A stretch of DNA of 64,000 nt, taken from assembly GCF_963678635.1 (NCBI RefSeq), contig NC_087069.1, positions 41,997,883-42,061,882 of the forward strand. Direction: 5' to 3'. The notes below the pieces were generated by a model. That model was given only the letters and a program-made list of their open reading frames with translations, was not told where the DNA came from and made no database searches. Positions within the stretch are counted from its first letter, which is position 1; the number at the start of each line of letters is the position of its first letter. A program made the position numbers and the translations under genes. This document shows, in pieces, positions 25,354 through 40,011 of the stretch. Source of the DNA: Symsagittifera roscoffensis (lineage: Eukaryota > Xenacoelomorpha > Acoela > Convolutidae).

Positions 25354-25730
25354 GAATGGACATCCCAACCCAAGTGTGGCACATAGTGGAAGTTATGCGA
25401 ATGGATCTCATCAAATACCATACGACGCAAGTACCATCATAGAGAACCAACTTGGAACAAAGCAACTGATGGAGGAACTGTCTGAGCATGTGGGAATGAA
25501 CTAATCCCACCCCCCCCCCCCACATTCCTGATTCTAGATATATGGCTTAAACAGTCAACGACTTCCTGTTTCCTTGGGAGGATGCAGAATCAGCCGAGAA
25601 CCCCATTGGAGTAGACGAAGATGAAGGGTTCTCGTTATTAATGCATCAAAACAGGCCACCACAACAACCACTGCAACCTGGACCAGCTCTGCGTTCTATA
25701 GACAACCTCCAAAACTCGACACTTCTTTGA
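25354..25730 (+). pseudogene. U1 gene remnant, A1 copy, decayed
   Basis: It shares with A0 the premature TAA and the 12-C run and is otherwise nearly identical. It is not functional as a reading frame. Confidence 0.6.
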
Positions 25731-26398
25731 ATATCAATTTTTGTAAATAGTTTTTGCTTGTTAATCATTTCATCTTTTGTAATTTTTATCGTTGTTTCTT
25801 ATTCCTTCTAGCTGTGAGAATAAATTTTTATTTCAGGGTAAGACACACCAAATTATTGAAATATTTTAGAAGACAAAAAAAAGTTTGCAATACAACATTT
25901 GTACACATATTACGATTTTTTTTGCATAAAAAACGCTAAAAATTTGCACAAAAGTACAAATACTTCTCAAAAAAAATACTTCTGAAATTATTTTTGCATC
26001 TTGTCAAAAAAAATGAACACTTTTCGTATCTTGTCGAAAAAGAAATGAAACACCGTTTTTTGTAGAAGAACGTGAAATATTTTCCGTATTTTATCAAAAA
26101 AAAAATGTTTTTGTATTCTGTGGGAAAAATAGTGAAACACATTTACCATCTTGCCTAAAAAAAATCATAACCGTTTTAATTGCACCTTTAATATTAATCT
26201 TTATTAGTTTCTTAGTTCAATTTTTATCCTTTAGAAATTTATTTTATGCATGCCTATTGATCAAAAACAATAGAAAACTAATGTTTTAACATAGCGAATA
26301 GCGGTGAAAAACATCAATGTAGAAACTTTCTAAGCAATGAGTCAACACGTTTTTTGTAATAAAAATTTTAGTTTTTTGCTTTATTGTTTACAAAAAAA

Positions 26399-27534
26399 AA
26401 GTTAAAACTTTAAATAATTTTTGGAAAATCAAAGAAAAAACATATATATTTTACTAAAATAAGGTCCTAGAGACTTTCGCACACTTGTCAAAAAAATTAA
26501 AAAACAATTTTTACATTTTGCGAAAAATTTCGAAAAATTTAGGCTTTTCTGTGTCAAAACAATTTTTGCATCTCTCAAAAAAAAGGAATGATAAATTTGC
26601 ATACTTGTCGAGAAAGAAAAATCAAATTCTACATCTTGCAAAAAATCTTAGATGTTTTTGTACACTTTATTGTATTGAAAACTACATGGATTTAGATAAC
26701 AAAAACTGTTCACGCTGGATCAAAATTAACCTTACTGGATTCTTATAACAAATTTTGAATTCTCAAAAAAATGAAATTTTCTTTGAAAAAGCCAATCCGA
26801 GGTTCTGACGTGCTTCATGACAGACAGATCTAAGAAGGTGTTTTTTGAATGATTCAGGCAAAAAAAATCAACCAGAGAAAATGACGTCACACACTTTAAC
26901 TTTTATAGCACAGTAAAAGTTGTAGAAAAATTTCACCAGAGAACATGTCGTCATTACACATTAAATTCTAGAATCTTCTAATTTCTAAAATCTACAGATT
27001 AAATCTTCGAATTTTATAGAAAATCATTACAAAATAACCTCTAGATTTTTCTGAATATTCAAAATAATAAAATCGTTCGAAAAAAATTTATCTAATCAGA
27101 ATTGCGGAACTAACTCTAAGGTGATGAGATTGATGAAAAAAATTGTAGACTTTATATATTTTGCCTTTTTTCTTCCAAATATTAATGAAGATACTCAATC
27201 AGGGTTGTGATTATTAAGAATAGTTTTTAAAGAATTTCATTCCAACAACATGAATAAATTTTTTAGAAGAAATGGAAAACTATCCCAAAAAGTGAAGCCA
27301 ATCATAATAGAACGGGCGAGTTACTGCATGCAGTTTGAAATTGGTACCAAATCTATCAAGATTCTCAGATTTAATAAAAATTCCTAGTCAATTGAGCAAA
27401 ATATCATAGATCTTTCAGAATGAAGAGAATTCGAAAGTTAAATAATTAGACAATTTAGAACAGAATCGGCTATGTCTAAGTCATCTTTGAGAAAAAAATA
27501 CGGGTTTTCATGCGATTCAAAAGAAAAAAATTGG
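26399..27534. repeat. Segment P of A1
   Basis: Homologous to 10,708-11,843, with the satellite at about 26,475-26,660 and TGACGTCA at 26,882-26,889. No gene seen. Confidence 0.78.
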
Positions 27535-29145
27535 TTTATTTCATGCTTCATCTATCATCTTCCTCAAGAACAAATTTTGCTTGATTTCAACCAAAAACAT
27601 AGGTAAGTTATTGGAAAAATGTATCAATTACCCGAACGGTGTCAGACGCCATAGTTCGAAAGAAAGTATCCATAAACATCTGAACTTTTATGTAACGTTA
27701 GTTATTTGATCAAAAATAAGAAAACCCAATTGCCTTACACAAAATCACCCGTTTTTCAATGTTTTTTTACTGGAATCTTTGTCTATTACTAACAACCAAA
27801 ATTGAAGCAAAAGTACTAAAAAAATATATTCTAATTTGTTTTGTCAAAAAACTTTAATTTAGTTTTGAAGTGAATTCTCAGTGCAGATTTATGTACATTA
27901 TTATCTGGAAATGTTCAAGATCTAACTACATTATCCAAATTTGTATCTTTTTGTCAACGTCAGGTATCAAAAAAAGTAAAGAAACAAATACTTTTGGTGC
28001 AAAAACTACCCTTTATCTGCTCGAAAACGCACTACACTATAAACTCAACCAAATACACTAACTTTTATAAAATGATCGAAGTTTATAAAATGATCGCTTG
28101 GCAAAGCGAAACAATTAGTCGATGTTTTATAATTATGCACTATTTTTGTTACCATTTTCTCACAAAAACGTATCCGCTTATTAGCTCATATTATGTACTT
28201 TTACGGAAATTTATAAGAACAAATTCCCCGAAAGCAGGTCACTATTCCAGTTCTAACAGTGGATTGAAGTTTTTCTGATTGACTTCCAATGAAATTTTCA
28301 CAATATTTTGAAACTGATAATTTCTCAAATTTCTTTCATCATCAATCACAACTTTTGAGCAAAATCATAAATAAAAGATTAAGAAAAGCGCTAAAATTGT
28401 CTCATACTATTTACTAGAAAACTTCTCTATCGAAACTTATCAAACCACTAGAGCTTTATCAAAATTGCACAGATATCTCGTTTTTCTTGTATTGCATTTA
28501 TTTTTTCAATAAAGTTTTTTTTTGCCATGTTTTACTTTGTTTTGATATAAATTTTTGGTGTTACCTTCTCGTGGAGTGTGCTTTAGGCTGCGAGCCGTGG
28601 TTTCATTTGTTTGTTATTTTTTTTTAAAACCCTAATAATTATTTGAAAAGTTTCTTACAAAAACCATTTGAATTTCCTCGAGTTATTTTAGAAGAAAAAA
28701 GGAAAAATCCCAATTGAATTTCTTATTGATGAGATGTTGAATCTTATTTTTTTTCACAGTTTTTCGTACGCTTTATTTTTGGTACGAAACAGAATTATCC
28801 GACTAGGTAAAGTTCTCTTTAGATAAACTGACTCAACCGAAGAAAATTTTTGTTAGACCAACTATTGAGTATCAACGCTTTAAGCTAACGGTTGAATTAC
28901 ACCTGATAAGGAAAATTTTTTTGATTTTTCTTGAAAATTTGAAACTGATCAAAAAGATGTTTTCATTACCTAACCAATTCACAAATTTGTCAAAGAGTAC
29001 CAGCAAAGTTCTTTTTTCCTCCATTTTTTTTTGAAGATAATCAAAGTTCAAAATCCTTCTTGATCAGGTTCATAATAAGATTTCCAGAGATTTGTGTTAA
29101 TAGATTCATCAATTTCAAGCTATCCTCTCAAACTTACATCAAAAT
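27535..29145. repeat. Partial R elements of A1 between P and P'
   Basis: R tail 27,535-28,467 and R head 28,468-29,145, homologous to 11,844-13,455 and 43,120-44,725. No convincing gene. Confidence 0.82.
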
Positions 29146-29156
29146 CAAAGAAAACA

Positions 29157-30288
29157 AAGTTAAAACTTTACATGATTTTTGGAAAAACAAAGAAAAAACA
29201 TATATTTTACTAAAATAAGTTCCTAGAGATTTTTGCACACTTGTGAAAAATTCAAAACAATTTTTACATTTTGCGAAAAGTTTCGAAAAATTTAGACTTT
29301 TCTGTGTCAGAACAATTTTTGCATCTCTCAAAAAAAGAATGATAAATTTGCATACTTGTCGAGAAAGAAAAATCAAATTCTACATCTTGCAAAAAATCTT
29401 AGATGTTTTTGTACCTTTTATTGCATTGAAAACTACATGGATTTAGATAACAAAAACTGTTCAAGCTGGATCAAAATTAACCTTACTGAATTCTTATAAC
29501 AAATATTGAATTCTCAAAAAATTGAAATTTTGTTTGAAAAAGCCAATCCGAGGTTCTGACGTGCTTCATGACAGACAGATCTAAGAAGGTGTCTTTTGAA
29601 TGATTCAGGCAAAAAAATCCACCAGAGAAAATGACGTCATTACACTTTAACTTTTATAGTACATTAAAAGTTTAAGAAAAATTTCACCAGAAATCATGGC
29701 GTCATTAAACATTAAATTCTAGAATCTTCTAGTTTCTAAAATCTACAGATTAAATCTTTGAATTTTATAGAAAATCATTACACAATAACCTCTAAAATTT
29801 TCTGAATATTCAAAATAATAAAATCATTCGAAAAAAAATTTATCTAATCAGAATTCCGGAACTAACTCTAAGGTGATGAGATTGATGAAAAAAATTGTAG
29901 ATTTTATATATTTTGCCTTTTTCTTCCAAATATTAATGAAGATACTCAATCAGGGTTGTGATTATTAAGAATAGTTTTTAAAGAATTTCATTCCAACAAC
30001 ATGAATAAACTTTTTAGAAGAAATGGAAAACTATCCCAAAAAAGTGAAGCCAATCATAATAGAACGGGCGAGTTACTGCATGCAGTTTGAAATTGGTACC
30101 GAATCTATCAAGATTCTCAGATTTAATAAAAATTCCTAGTCAGGTGAGCAAAATATCATAGATCTTTCAGAATGAAGAGAATTCGAAAGTTAAATAATTA
30201 GAGAATTTAGAAAAGATTCGGCTATGTCTAAGTCATCTTTGAGAAAAAAGTACGGGTTTTCATGAGATTCAAAAGAAAAAAAACTGGT
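29157..30288. repeat. Segment P' of A1
   Basis: Homologous to 13,466-14,525 but with both 75-bp direct repeats. TGACGTCA at 29,632-29,639. No gene seen. Confidence 0.78.
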
Positions 30289-30801
30289 GAAATTGTGGAT
30301 CTGGGAAAGGGAAATAGTTTCAATTGCTTACAAGTGAACATTTACACATTCACTGCATATGATAATTTTTGAAGAAAATGGTTGATTTTGAACTTCTACA
30401 GAGATCCGAAGAAATTTTTCAGTCCCTTAAGAATTTCCTTGCATGATTGAAGAAAAATTGAAACAACTCGTGATAGAAAGTACAAAAAAAAATTAAAAAA
30501 TTCAACAGGATAACTTATCTTTGTTGAGAAGAAAACATGATGTGGCACATGAAGAAGAAAGTGATAACGATTTCGAAAACTAACCTTTTTGTTTTTAACT
30601 CATTTTTGTCACTTTTGTCGTTTTGAAATTAACTTTCCTGAAAAAAAGCCTAGTTTTTAAAGTCTTATCATAAAAGTTATGGGAAGATATAACGACCGTT
30701 TAATATTTTATCTCAAAGCTTACATAATCACTATGCACAGAACCATGACAACCAATCAAACAATCACATATCTTCAACAAATCAGATTCATGTTTTGATT
30801 C

Positions 30802-31301
30802 TTAAAATTTTCGTTTTATCTCTAGAAACGCTGAACCAAGAGTTCGTGTGGAAGCAAACTTTTGATTAGAACTTAGACAATGTCTCTTAAATTTTTTCCA
30901 AATTAGTCGTTTTTTTTTGCAATACTAGGCATCTTTTTGGCTCATTTCTATCGTAAGTTATGTTGAATTGCCCAACTAAGCTGTTTGAATACTTCTCCGA
31001 TTGATGTAACAAGACTTCAATAGAATCCGTGTTTGAAAAACGTGTAAAGACAGTCAATTCCTTGATATATGTAAATATATTTATCTAATTTATTTATCTA
31101 AGTTTGGCTAAAAGATGTTTCTTTTAAAACTGAAAGTAACTTACCATTCTCCAAAGAACATAAAGAGTTTTGAGTAGAAAAACATTTTTCTTGGGTTACC
31201 AGGTATGTTTCGTGAAACTCGTTGGAAAACGAAATATGTAACGGTTTTTTACAGTAATCTGAATAAAAACAGGGAAGAGCTTGATACATAGCAGCAGCCA
31301 T
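30802..31301 (-). pseudogene. Block G minus-strand gene, A1 copy
   Basis: Exon 1 at 31,145-31,301 and second segment at 30,802-31,056. It shares with A0 the extra A in the A run and is otherwise as the A2 copy. Confidence 0.45.
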
Positions 31302-31398
31302 CTGTAATAATGGTTTTTGCTTAGAGCTTTAGATTTATATCGGAGCACTAACACCTACACAGCTTCCATATATAGAAACATTATAAAAGCACTCAAAA

Positions 31399-32122
31399 AA
31401 TCAAACAAGAAGTGGGAGATTTGCTTGGTATCAAAAATCCTACAAGGGGAAAGTTTACTTTGAACCCTGCTTCCAGCTAATTAAGAAAAGTGAGTTGGGG
31501 CAAGTCGAAAAATCCCAGCAAGTCTATCTTGGTAAAAAAGAAGGAGAGAAGATATCAGCAATTCAAAATAATGTGATTCATGATGCTGACAACCTTGGAC
31601 TCAAAACTATATAAGAAGCCAAATCTGTCAAATAATTAACTATGGTCAGGTGCTCGACATCTGTAATAGATATACGAAATAGGAACATACGACAAGAAGA
31701 GGGTGTGCGTTACATTAAAGATTTAGAGTGTGAAAAAGCCGCGCTACAGACAGATTCGACTCTTCACTGCAAAGGAAAACGAAAACTTGAAGAAAATTGC
31801 CTATGTCAACTTACTTCAAATGATTTCAAAGAAATCTCCCAACTTTTATGTTTGTTGATAGCTGCAAGATCTATTGATGCTTTGTGATGATTTGCATGTT
31901 TTGTAATTGAAATATGATTGACTCAGAATTGCTTTTTCTAAGTGAAGTGAACATTTTGAGTTAGAACCTTGGACATTTGTTTCTGCTAATAATTTTTTTG
32001 GTTCCGATGGTTCGAAACAAATTAAAAATTTTTTAAGCAGAAACAAATTCAACTTGAACCACTGGAAATCCGATAAAGATAATCAGATCCGAATAGATGG
32101 ATTCCAACAACAGACTCATTAA
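31399..32122 (+). pseudogene. Block G plus-strand gene, A1 copy
   Basis: Segments 31,399-31,614, 31,642-31,887 and 31,946-32,122, with AATAAA at 32,122-32,127. Nearly the same as A0. Confidence 0.42.
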
Positions 32123-32155
32123 ATAAAAGAAACAATTATTTATCTCATCTCAAGG

Positions 32156-32231
32156 CTATTGTGGTTTTTTGAGTGGTTCCAGAGTAGCATGGTTGCCGAG
32201 TAGCGTTTTTTCGTTTCCATTACTTGAAATT
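32156..32231 (-). pseudogene. Truncated 3' tail of the edge gene, A1
   Basis: As in A0, with one substitution that turns the last residue from His to Gln (CAC to CAA) before TAG at 32,156-32,158. Confidence 0.55.
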
Positions 32232-32523
32232 ACAAAAATAGCTCAGCGAACTAGCCAAGCCTCAGCCGTGTTGTCAAAATTTCTCAGAGAAAACAAAAAA
32301 GAGAAGTACTTTGGCTAAGTCTTTTATCTTTCACCTTCAAGCCAATCGGTCGGACTGTTGAATCATCAATGGTTTAATAATTACAGATGTCGCTCCCTTA
32401 GGTAAGTCAAATATATCATCTGATAATTATGTTGGGACCCGTCATTTGATGCACCGAAGAATGTACTAATTTTGAAAGCTTTTTAATAACCACCCCTTTG
32501 TCTGATTCAGCGCTGTAGTATAA
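32232..32523 (+). pseudogene. Segment D', A2 copy: terminal exons of an unknown gene, decayed
   Basis: Starts at the A1/A2 junction. Donor after 32,401, acceptor ending 32,510, final TAA 32,521-32,523, AATAAA at 32,593-32,598. The frame downstream of the shared TAA is open. Confidence 0.4.
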
Positions 32524-34104
32524 GATGTAAGCTAATAAGTACTAATCTTTGTCATAATTTTTTTAAACTCTCTACGTGCAAGCAAAATTTCTAATAAAAA
32601 CATCTCATGGATTTCTTCTTTGTCTTGGTCAACGAAACAGTTTATTGGAGGTTTTGATTCGGGAGTGGCGGTTTTTAAAAAATATAAAAGGCGGAATTTA
32701 GTTCAATTATTTTTCTTTGTATTTGGAAAACGGGTCTTTGCTGCTCGCATTTAATCTAAGATAGAATATGATAAGTTAGTTAATGCTTATGAGTAGAAAC
32801 AAACATCTGTGTTGACTTCAAGTTAAACGGGTTTGATTGTTAGTTAATGCTATTAGTTAATGCTACCTTCCTGCTGTTACACGAAGCTTCGTTCGCATCC
32901 GCGATGCTGGATTTTCAATAACAGTAGTAGGATTTTTTGGGGCAAAATCGCCGGGGGTGGGGGAGTTGGAGGGGGGAGGGGTGCTCATTTCATGTATTAA
33001 CATAGGCTATAGATTATCCGGTCAGCGCTCCATGTATTCACATAAGGAAAAAATTTTCCATGTATTAAGATTATATGTTTCAGAGTTTGAGATTGTAGGA
33101 TGCTATTTTCGAGAAAAATTTTCAAAAAGTTTTTGGCGCCCGATTTACCAATACATCATTGTTTAAGATTCCAAATGAAATGTTTGAAATCCTATGTATT
33201 AAAATAGGGAATCGATTTTTCAACGTCTTATAAGGTATCAGATGGATAGTTTGTTGCAAAACTATCAAGTTTTTGGAAAAAAAATCTCAAGTTTCTGGAA
33301 AAAATCTCAAATTTTTGAGAAAAAACTCAATTTTTTGGAAAAAGTTTTGCAGCTTTTGGCTAATTTTTCTAATCGCCCTTCAATTTTTTATTAAAAAAAA
33401 ATTCATATATAATGTGAAAAGAGTGAAAAGACAAATTGTTGATTAATTGGTATCAAGTTTAGACAATGAATTAAAACTTTGATTGAAAATATGAGTTTTT
33501 TTCTTGATTTATTCCTTAAATAAAAAAAAAAAAAAAATTTGATCAAATTTAAGCCAAGATGCGTGGTTTATAGTGTTGTGAAAAGTAACAGCAACGCTCA
33601 GATTAGCTGAACCCATGCTGAAACTTTCGAATTATTGGCAAAAACGTGAAAATTACCATATTTTTTAACAAGTAGTAAAAGCGTTTCATATTAGACTCAA
33701 TATCTACCCATAATTTTTCACTTACAGTTCTCATATGTTTTCTTTACAAGTCTTTCATTGTCAGGGTAAAAGTAAACTTAGTTATTGAACCGGCTCCATT
33801 GAAGAATTATAGCATAGTAAATGAAATTTCTGGAAAAATATTTTCAATAATTAAAATCAATGCAACTTCTGAAAATTTTCAAAAATCTTGCTCAACTGAC
33901 CAAATTAACCACACTTTTTATCAAATTTATGATGGTATTGAAAAATGAGAAAAGTTAGACGAAATTTTAGAGACATTTTTCTACAATTTGACAAAATTCA
34001 TTAAATTTTGATTGAAGTACACTCTTTTTCTCTTACTCCACAGATTTTCTGCTTATCAAACGTTGCTGGTGTTGAACAGATATTAGCTAGGCTAAACATA
34101 AGCA

Positions 34105-37100
34105 GTTTCCTCGAGTTATTTTAGAAAAAAAACAGGAAAAAATTCCAATTGATTTTCTTATTGATGAAATGGATGTTGAATATTAGTTTTTTCAAAGTTT
34201 TTTGTACGTTTTTTTTTGTACAAAACAGAGTTATCCGACTAGGTAAAGTTCTCTTTAGAGAAACTGACTCAACCGAAGGCATTTATTGTTAGACCAACTA
34301 ATGAGTATCAAAGCTTTAAGCTAACGGCTGAATTACACCTGATAAGGAAGAATTTTTTGTTTTTTCTTGAAAATTTGAAACTGATAAAAAAGTCGTTTTC
34401 ATTAACTACCCAATCCACAAAATTGACAAAGACTCCCAGCAAAGTTCTTTTTTCTTCCATTTGTTTAAAGATAATCAAAGTTCAAAAATCCTTCGTCATC
34501 AGGGTTATAATAAGATTTCCAGAGATTTGTGTTAAAAGATTCATCAATTTCAAGCTATCCTCTCCAATTTACATCAAAAACTTCTTCATAACTGTTCATA
34601 TTATCTAATTTGCTTCTACGACAAAATTTATCATGATTTTTCCGAAGAAGTCCTATATTCTAAGTTAATTCCCACTTTCTGCTTTATAAAGTGACTCGTT
34701 ATTGCACTCACTTTGCATAAAAATTCAGGCAGCACCGAAGAAATTAGAAGGAACATAGTATCAATTAAACGAACACTTTGCTGGTAGAGGTAAAATTAGT
34801 GGTACACCTCAAATGTCTGAAATATAATTGTGTTTTATGCGAGTTTACGTTTAGCAGATAAATTTTTTTTATTAAATAACCACCTTGAATGCAAAAATAC
34901 AGTTTTCTTACCAATAAAAATCAAATACTTGCAAACTATTCAGAATGTTTTTTTTTTAATTTTCATTTTGCCCAATTTTTCTAAGACCCAGTTAAGTGTG
35001 AGAGAATTGAAATCCTTTAATAAGTTTAAAAGAGAATAAATAAAAGATGGTCGAAAAAAATTATAAGTGTAATTTTGAGAAAATTTTGATGAATGAAATA
35101 AGAGCAGTTTTTTTTGGATCTGCAGAACTTTTATGGCAGAACTTTTTAGAGTTTCGCAATGAATTTTAGTTCTGAATTTCTGCTTTTTCTTAATCTACCA
35201 AAAAAACCCTTTATCAATTTAAACTCATAAAAAGGACATGGACATAAAGCTGCGTCAAATAAAACATTTTAATATAAAACCTAAGCATGTTTGATTCAAC
35301 ATTATTCTATTTTTCTTCCCACTTTTTCAATTGGAAGAATATTGAGGCAAACCAGAGCAAAAACATAAATTTCACAGTATGAATGTTTGACTCGCTTCAT
35401 TTTAATTATCATACGAATGGAGAGAATATACATCAATTTCTGCTAAAGTTATCAGCTAGCTTAAGAAACTCTAACAAAATTCTTAGTATTTTCTGTAAAA
35501 AAGTTTTACAATCACAACAAATTTGTTAAGCTAACAAAATTTAAAAAATGTAGATCTTGACAGCCATTTTTTTTTATGCTTCATCTATCATCTTCCTTAA
35601 GAACAAATTTTGCTTGATTTCAACCAAAAACATAGGTAAGTTATTGGAAAAATGTATCAATTAACCGAACGGTGTCAGAGGCCATAGTTCGAAAGAAAGT
35701 ATCCATAAACATCTGAAATTTTAAGTAACGTTAGTAATTTTATTTAAAATAACGAAAACTCAATTGCTCTACGCAAAATCAACCGTGTTTTAGTGTCTTT
35801 TACTGGAATTCTTAGTCTATTACTAACAACCGAAATTGAAGCAAAAATCCTATAGAAAGAAATTCTAATTTCTTTTGTCTAAAAATTTTAATTTAGTTTT
35901 GAAGAGATTTCTCAGTGCAGATTTATGCAAATTATTATCTGGAAATGTTCAAGATCTTACTAAATTATCCAAATTTGAATCTTTTTGTCAACGTCAGGTA
36001 TCAAAAAAGTGAAAAAATAAATACTTTTAATGCAAAAACCACCCTTAATCTGCTCGAAAACGCACTACACTATAAACTCAACCAAATACACTAACTTGGG
36101 AAGTTTATAAAATGATCGCTTGGCAAAGCGAAACAATTAGTCGATGTTTTATAATTATGCACTATTTTTGTTACCATTTTCTCACAAACACGTATCCGCT
36201 TATTAGCTCATATTATGTACTTTTACGGAAATTTATAACAACAAAATCCCCGAAAGCAGGTCACTATTCCAGTTCTCACAGTGGATTGAAGTTTCTCTGA
36301 TCGACTTCCAATGAAATTTTCACAATATCTTGAATTTGATTATCTCTCAAGTTTCTTTCATCATCAATCACAACTTTTGAGCAAAATCATAAATAAAAGA
36401 TTTAAAAAAGCAGTGAAAATTGTTTCATACTATTTACTAGAAAAATTCTCTATCAAAATTTATCGAAATACTAGAGTTTATCAAAATTGCGCAGATATCT
36501 AGTTTTTCTTGTATTGCGTTTTTTCAATAAATTTTTATTTGCCATGTTTACTTGTTTTTGATATAAATTTTTAGTGTTACCTTCTCGTGGAGTGTGCTTT
36601 AGGCTGCGAGCCATGTTTTCATTTGTTTGTTATTTTTTTGAAAACCTTAATCACTATTTGAAAAAATTTTTACAAAAACCATTTGAGTTTCCTCGAGTTA
36701 CTTTAGAAGAAAAAAGGAAAAATTCCAATTGATTTTCTTATTGATGAAATGGATGTTGAATATTAGTTTTTTTCACAGTTTTTTGTACGTTTTTTTTGTA
36801 CAAAACAGAGTTATCCGACTAGGAAAAGTTCTCTTTAGAGAAACTGACTCAACTGAAGAAAATTATTGTTAGACCAACTTTTGAGTATCAAAGGTTTAAG
36901 CTAACGGCTGAATTACACCTGATAAGAAAGAATTTTTTGTTTTTTTTTCTTGAAAAATTGAAACTGATCAAAAAGTTGTTTTCATTAACTACCCAATTCA
37001 CAAATTTGACAAAGACTCCCAGCAAAGTTCTTTTTTCTTCCAATTTTTTGAAGATAATTAAAGTTCAAAATCCTTCATGATCAGGTTTATAATAAGATTT

Positions 37101-39735
37101 CCAGAGATTTCTGTTAAAAGATTCATCAATTTCAAGCTATCCTCTCCAATTTACATCAAAAATTTCTTCATAACTGTTCATGTTATCTAATTTTCTTCTA
37201 CGACAAAATTTATCATGATTTTTCCGAAAAAGTCCTATATTCTAAGTTAATTCCCACTTTCTGCCTTATAAAGTGACTCGTTATTGCACTCACTTTGCAT
37301 GAAAATTCAGGCAGCACCGAAGAAACTAGAAGGACCATAGTACCAATTAAACGAACACTTTGCTGGTAGAAGTAAAATTAGTGGTACACCTCAAATGCCT
37401 GAATTTTCATTGTGTTTTATGCGAGTTTACGTTTAGCAGATAAATTTTTTTAAATCAAATAATCACTTTGATTGCAGAAATACAGTTTTCTTACCAAAAA
37501 AAAATCAAATACTTGCGAACTATTCGTAATGTTTTTTTTTTATTTTCATTTTGCCCAATTTTTCTAAGACCTAGTTAAGTGTGAGAGAATTGAAATCCTT
37601 TAATATGTTTAAAAGAGAATACATAAAAGATGGTCAAAAAAAATTATAAGTGTAATTTTGAGAAAATTTTGACGAATGAAATAAGAGCAGTTTTTTTTGG
37701 ATATTATCTGAAAATTTTTATGCTAGAACTTTTTAGAGTTTCGCAATGAGTTTTAGTTCTGAATTTCTGTTTTTTCTTAATCTACCAAAAAAACGCTTTA
37801 TCAATTTCAACTCATAAAAGAGACATGGACATAAAGCTGCGTCAAATAAAACCTTTTAATATAAAACGTAAGCATGTTTGATTCAACATTATTCTATATT
37901 TCCTCCCACTTTTTCAATTGGAAGAATATTGAAGCAAACCAGAGCGAAAACATAAATTTCACAGTATGAATGTTTGATTCGCTTTACTTTAATTATCATA
38001 CGAATGGAGAGAATATACATCGATTTCTAGTAAAATTATCAGCTAGCTTAAGAAACTCTAACAAAATTCTTAGTATTTTCTGTAAAAAAGTTTTACAATC
38101 ACAACAAATTTGTTAAGCTAACAAAATTTAAAAAATGTAGATCTTGACAGCCATTTTTTTTTATGCTTCATCTATCATCTTCCTTAAGAACAAATTTTGC
38201 TTGATTTCAATCAAAAACAGTAAATTATTGGAAAAATGTATCAATTAACCAAACGGTGTCATAGGCCATACTTCGAAAGAAAGTATCCATAAACATCTGA
38301 ATTTTTATGTAACGTTAGTTACTTGATCAAAAATAACAAAAACTCAATTGCCCTACACAAAATCACCCTTATTTCAATGTTTTTTTACTGGAATCTTACT
38401 CTATTACTAGCAACCGAAATTGAAGCAAAAATCCTAAAGAAAAAAATTCTAATTTGTTTTGTAAAAAATTTTTAATTTAGTTTTGAAGTGAATTCTCAGT
38501 GCAAATTTATGTAAATTATTATCTGGAAATGTTCAAGATCCAACTAAATTTTCCAAATTTGTATCTTTTTGTCAACGTCAGGTATCAAAAAAAAACTTTT
38601 GGTGCAAAAACCACCCTTTATCTGCTCGACAACGCACTACACTATAAACTCAACCAAATACTCTAACTTGGGAAGTTATTAAAATGACTGCTTGGCAAAG
38701 CGAAACAATTAGTCGATGTTTTATAATTATACACTAGTTTTGTTACCTTTTTCTCACAAATACGTATCCGCTTATTAGCTCATATTATGTACTTTTACGG
38801 CAATTTATAACAACAAAATCCCCGAAAGCAGGTCACTATTCCAGTTCTCACAGTGAATTGAAGTTTTTCTGATCGACTTCCCATGAAATTTTCACAAGAA
38901 TTTGAAACTGATAATCTCTCAAGTTTCTTTCATCATCAATCACAACTTTTGAGCAAAACCATAAATAAAAGATTAAGAAAAGCTTTAAAATTGTCTCATA
39001 CTATTTACTAGAAAAATTCTCTATCAAAGTTTATCAAAACACTAGAGCTTTATCAAAATTGCACAGATATCTAGTTTTTCTTGTATTGCATTTTTTCAAA
39101 AAAGTTTTTATTTGCCATGTCTACTTTGTTTTGATATAAATTTTTGGTGTTACCTTCTCGTGGAGTGTGCTTTAGGCTGCGTGCCGTGTTTTCATTTGTT
39201 TGTTATTTTTTTTAAACCGTAATAATTATTTGAAAAGTTTCTAACAAAAACCATTTGAATTTCCTCGAGTTACTTTAGAAGAAAAAAAAGGAAAAATCCC
39301 AATTGAATTCCTTATTGATGAAATGTTGTATCTTAATTTTTTTTCACAGTTTTCTGTACGCTTTATTTTTGGTACAAAACAGAGTCATCCGACTAGGTAA
39401 AGTTCTCTTTAGCGAAACTGACTCAACCGAAAAAAATTATTGTTAGACCAACTATTGAGTATCAACGCTTTAAGCTAGAGGTTGAATTACACCTGATAAG
39501 GAAGAACTTTTTGTTTTTTCTTGAAAATTTGAAACTGATCAAAAGTCGTTTTCATTAACTACCCAATTCACAAATTTGTCAAAGAATCTCAGCAAAGTTC
39601 TTTTTTCCTCCATTTTTTTGGAGATAATCAAGAGTTCAAAATCCTTCATGATCAGGTTCATAATAAGATTTCCAGACATTTGTGTTAAAAGATTCATCAA
39701 TTTTAAGCTATCCTCTCAAACTTACATCAAAATTA
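34105..39735. repeat. R-repeat block of A2
   Basis: A truncated R (34,105-36,491), a full R (36,492-39,061) and an R head (39,062-39,735), in the same order as A1. No convincing gene. Confidence 0.83.
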
Positions 39736-40011
39736 AAGAATCTGACTTTCTACTTGAAAATCAACAGTTTCCTATTCATAATATACAAAAAAATCAACTG
39801 ACTTGTTGAGAAAACTACGACAATGGAAACGACAATGTCTGAAACGTTTCTGAAATGGAGCTTTATTTCTGATTAAATACGACTTTGCCAACAAAGTTTC
39901 CAAAAAAAGTAGGTAAAAGCTGACTGGACACGACTAGAGACGAAACAACAAAAATCAAAAAACTGAACCCACAAATTTACGTCAAAGTCAAAGTACATGA
40001 CTTTCTACTAG

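Larger units (their letters stand above)
16474..32231. repeat. Array unit A1, complete
   Basis: It runs from the junction after CATTACTTGAAATT to the next copy of that junction. The order is D' and filler (16,474-18,344), R block (18,345-24,145), U1 (24,146-26,398), P (26,399-27,534), partial R (27,535-29,145), P' (29,157-30,288) and G (30,289-32,231). It has a private 157-bp tandem duplication at 20,196-20,509. It shares several derived lesions with A0 that A2 lacks. Confidence 0.88.
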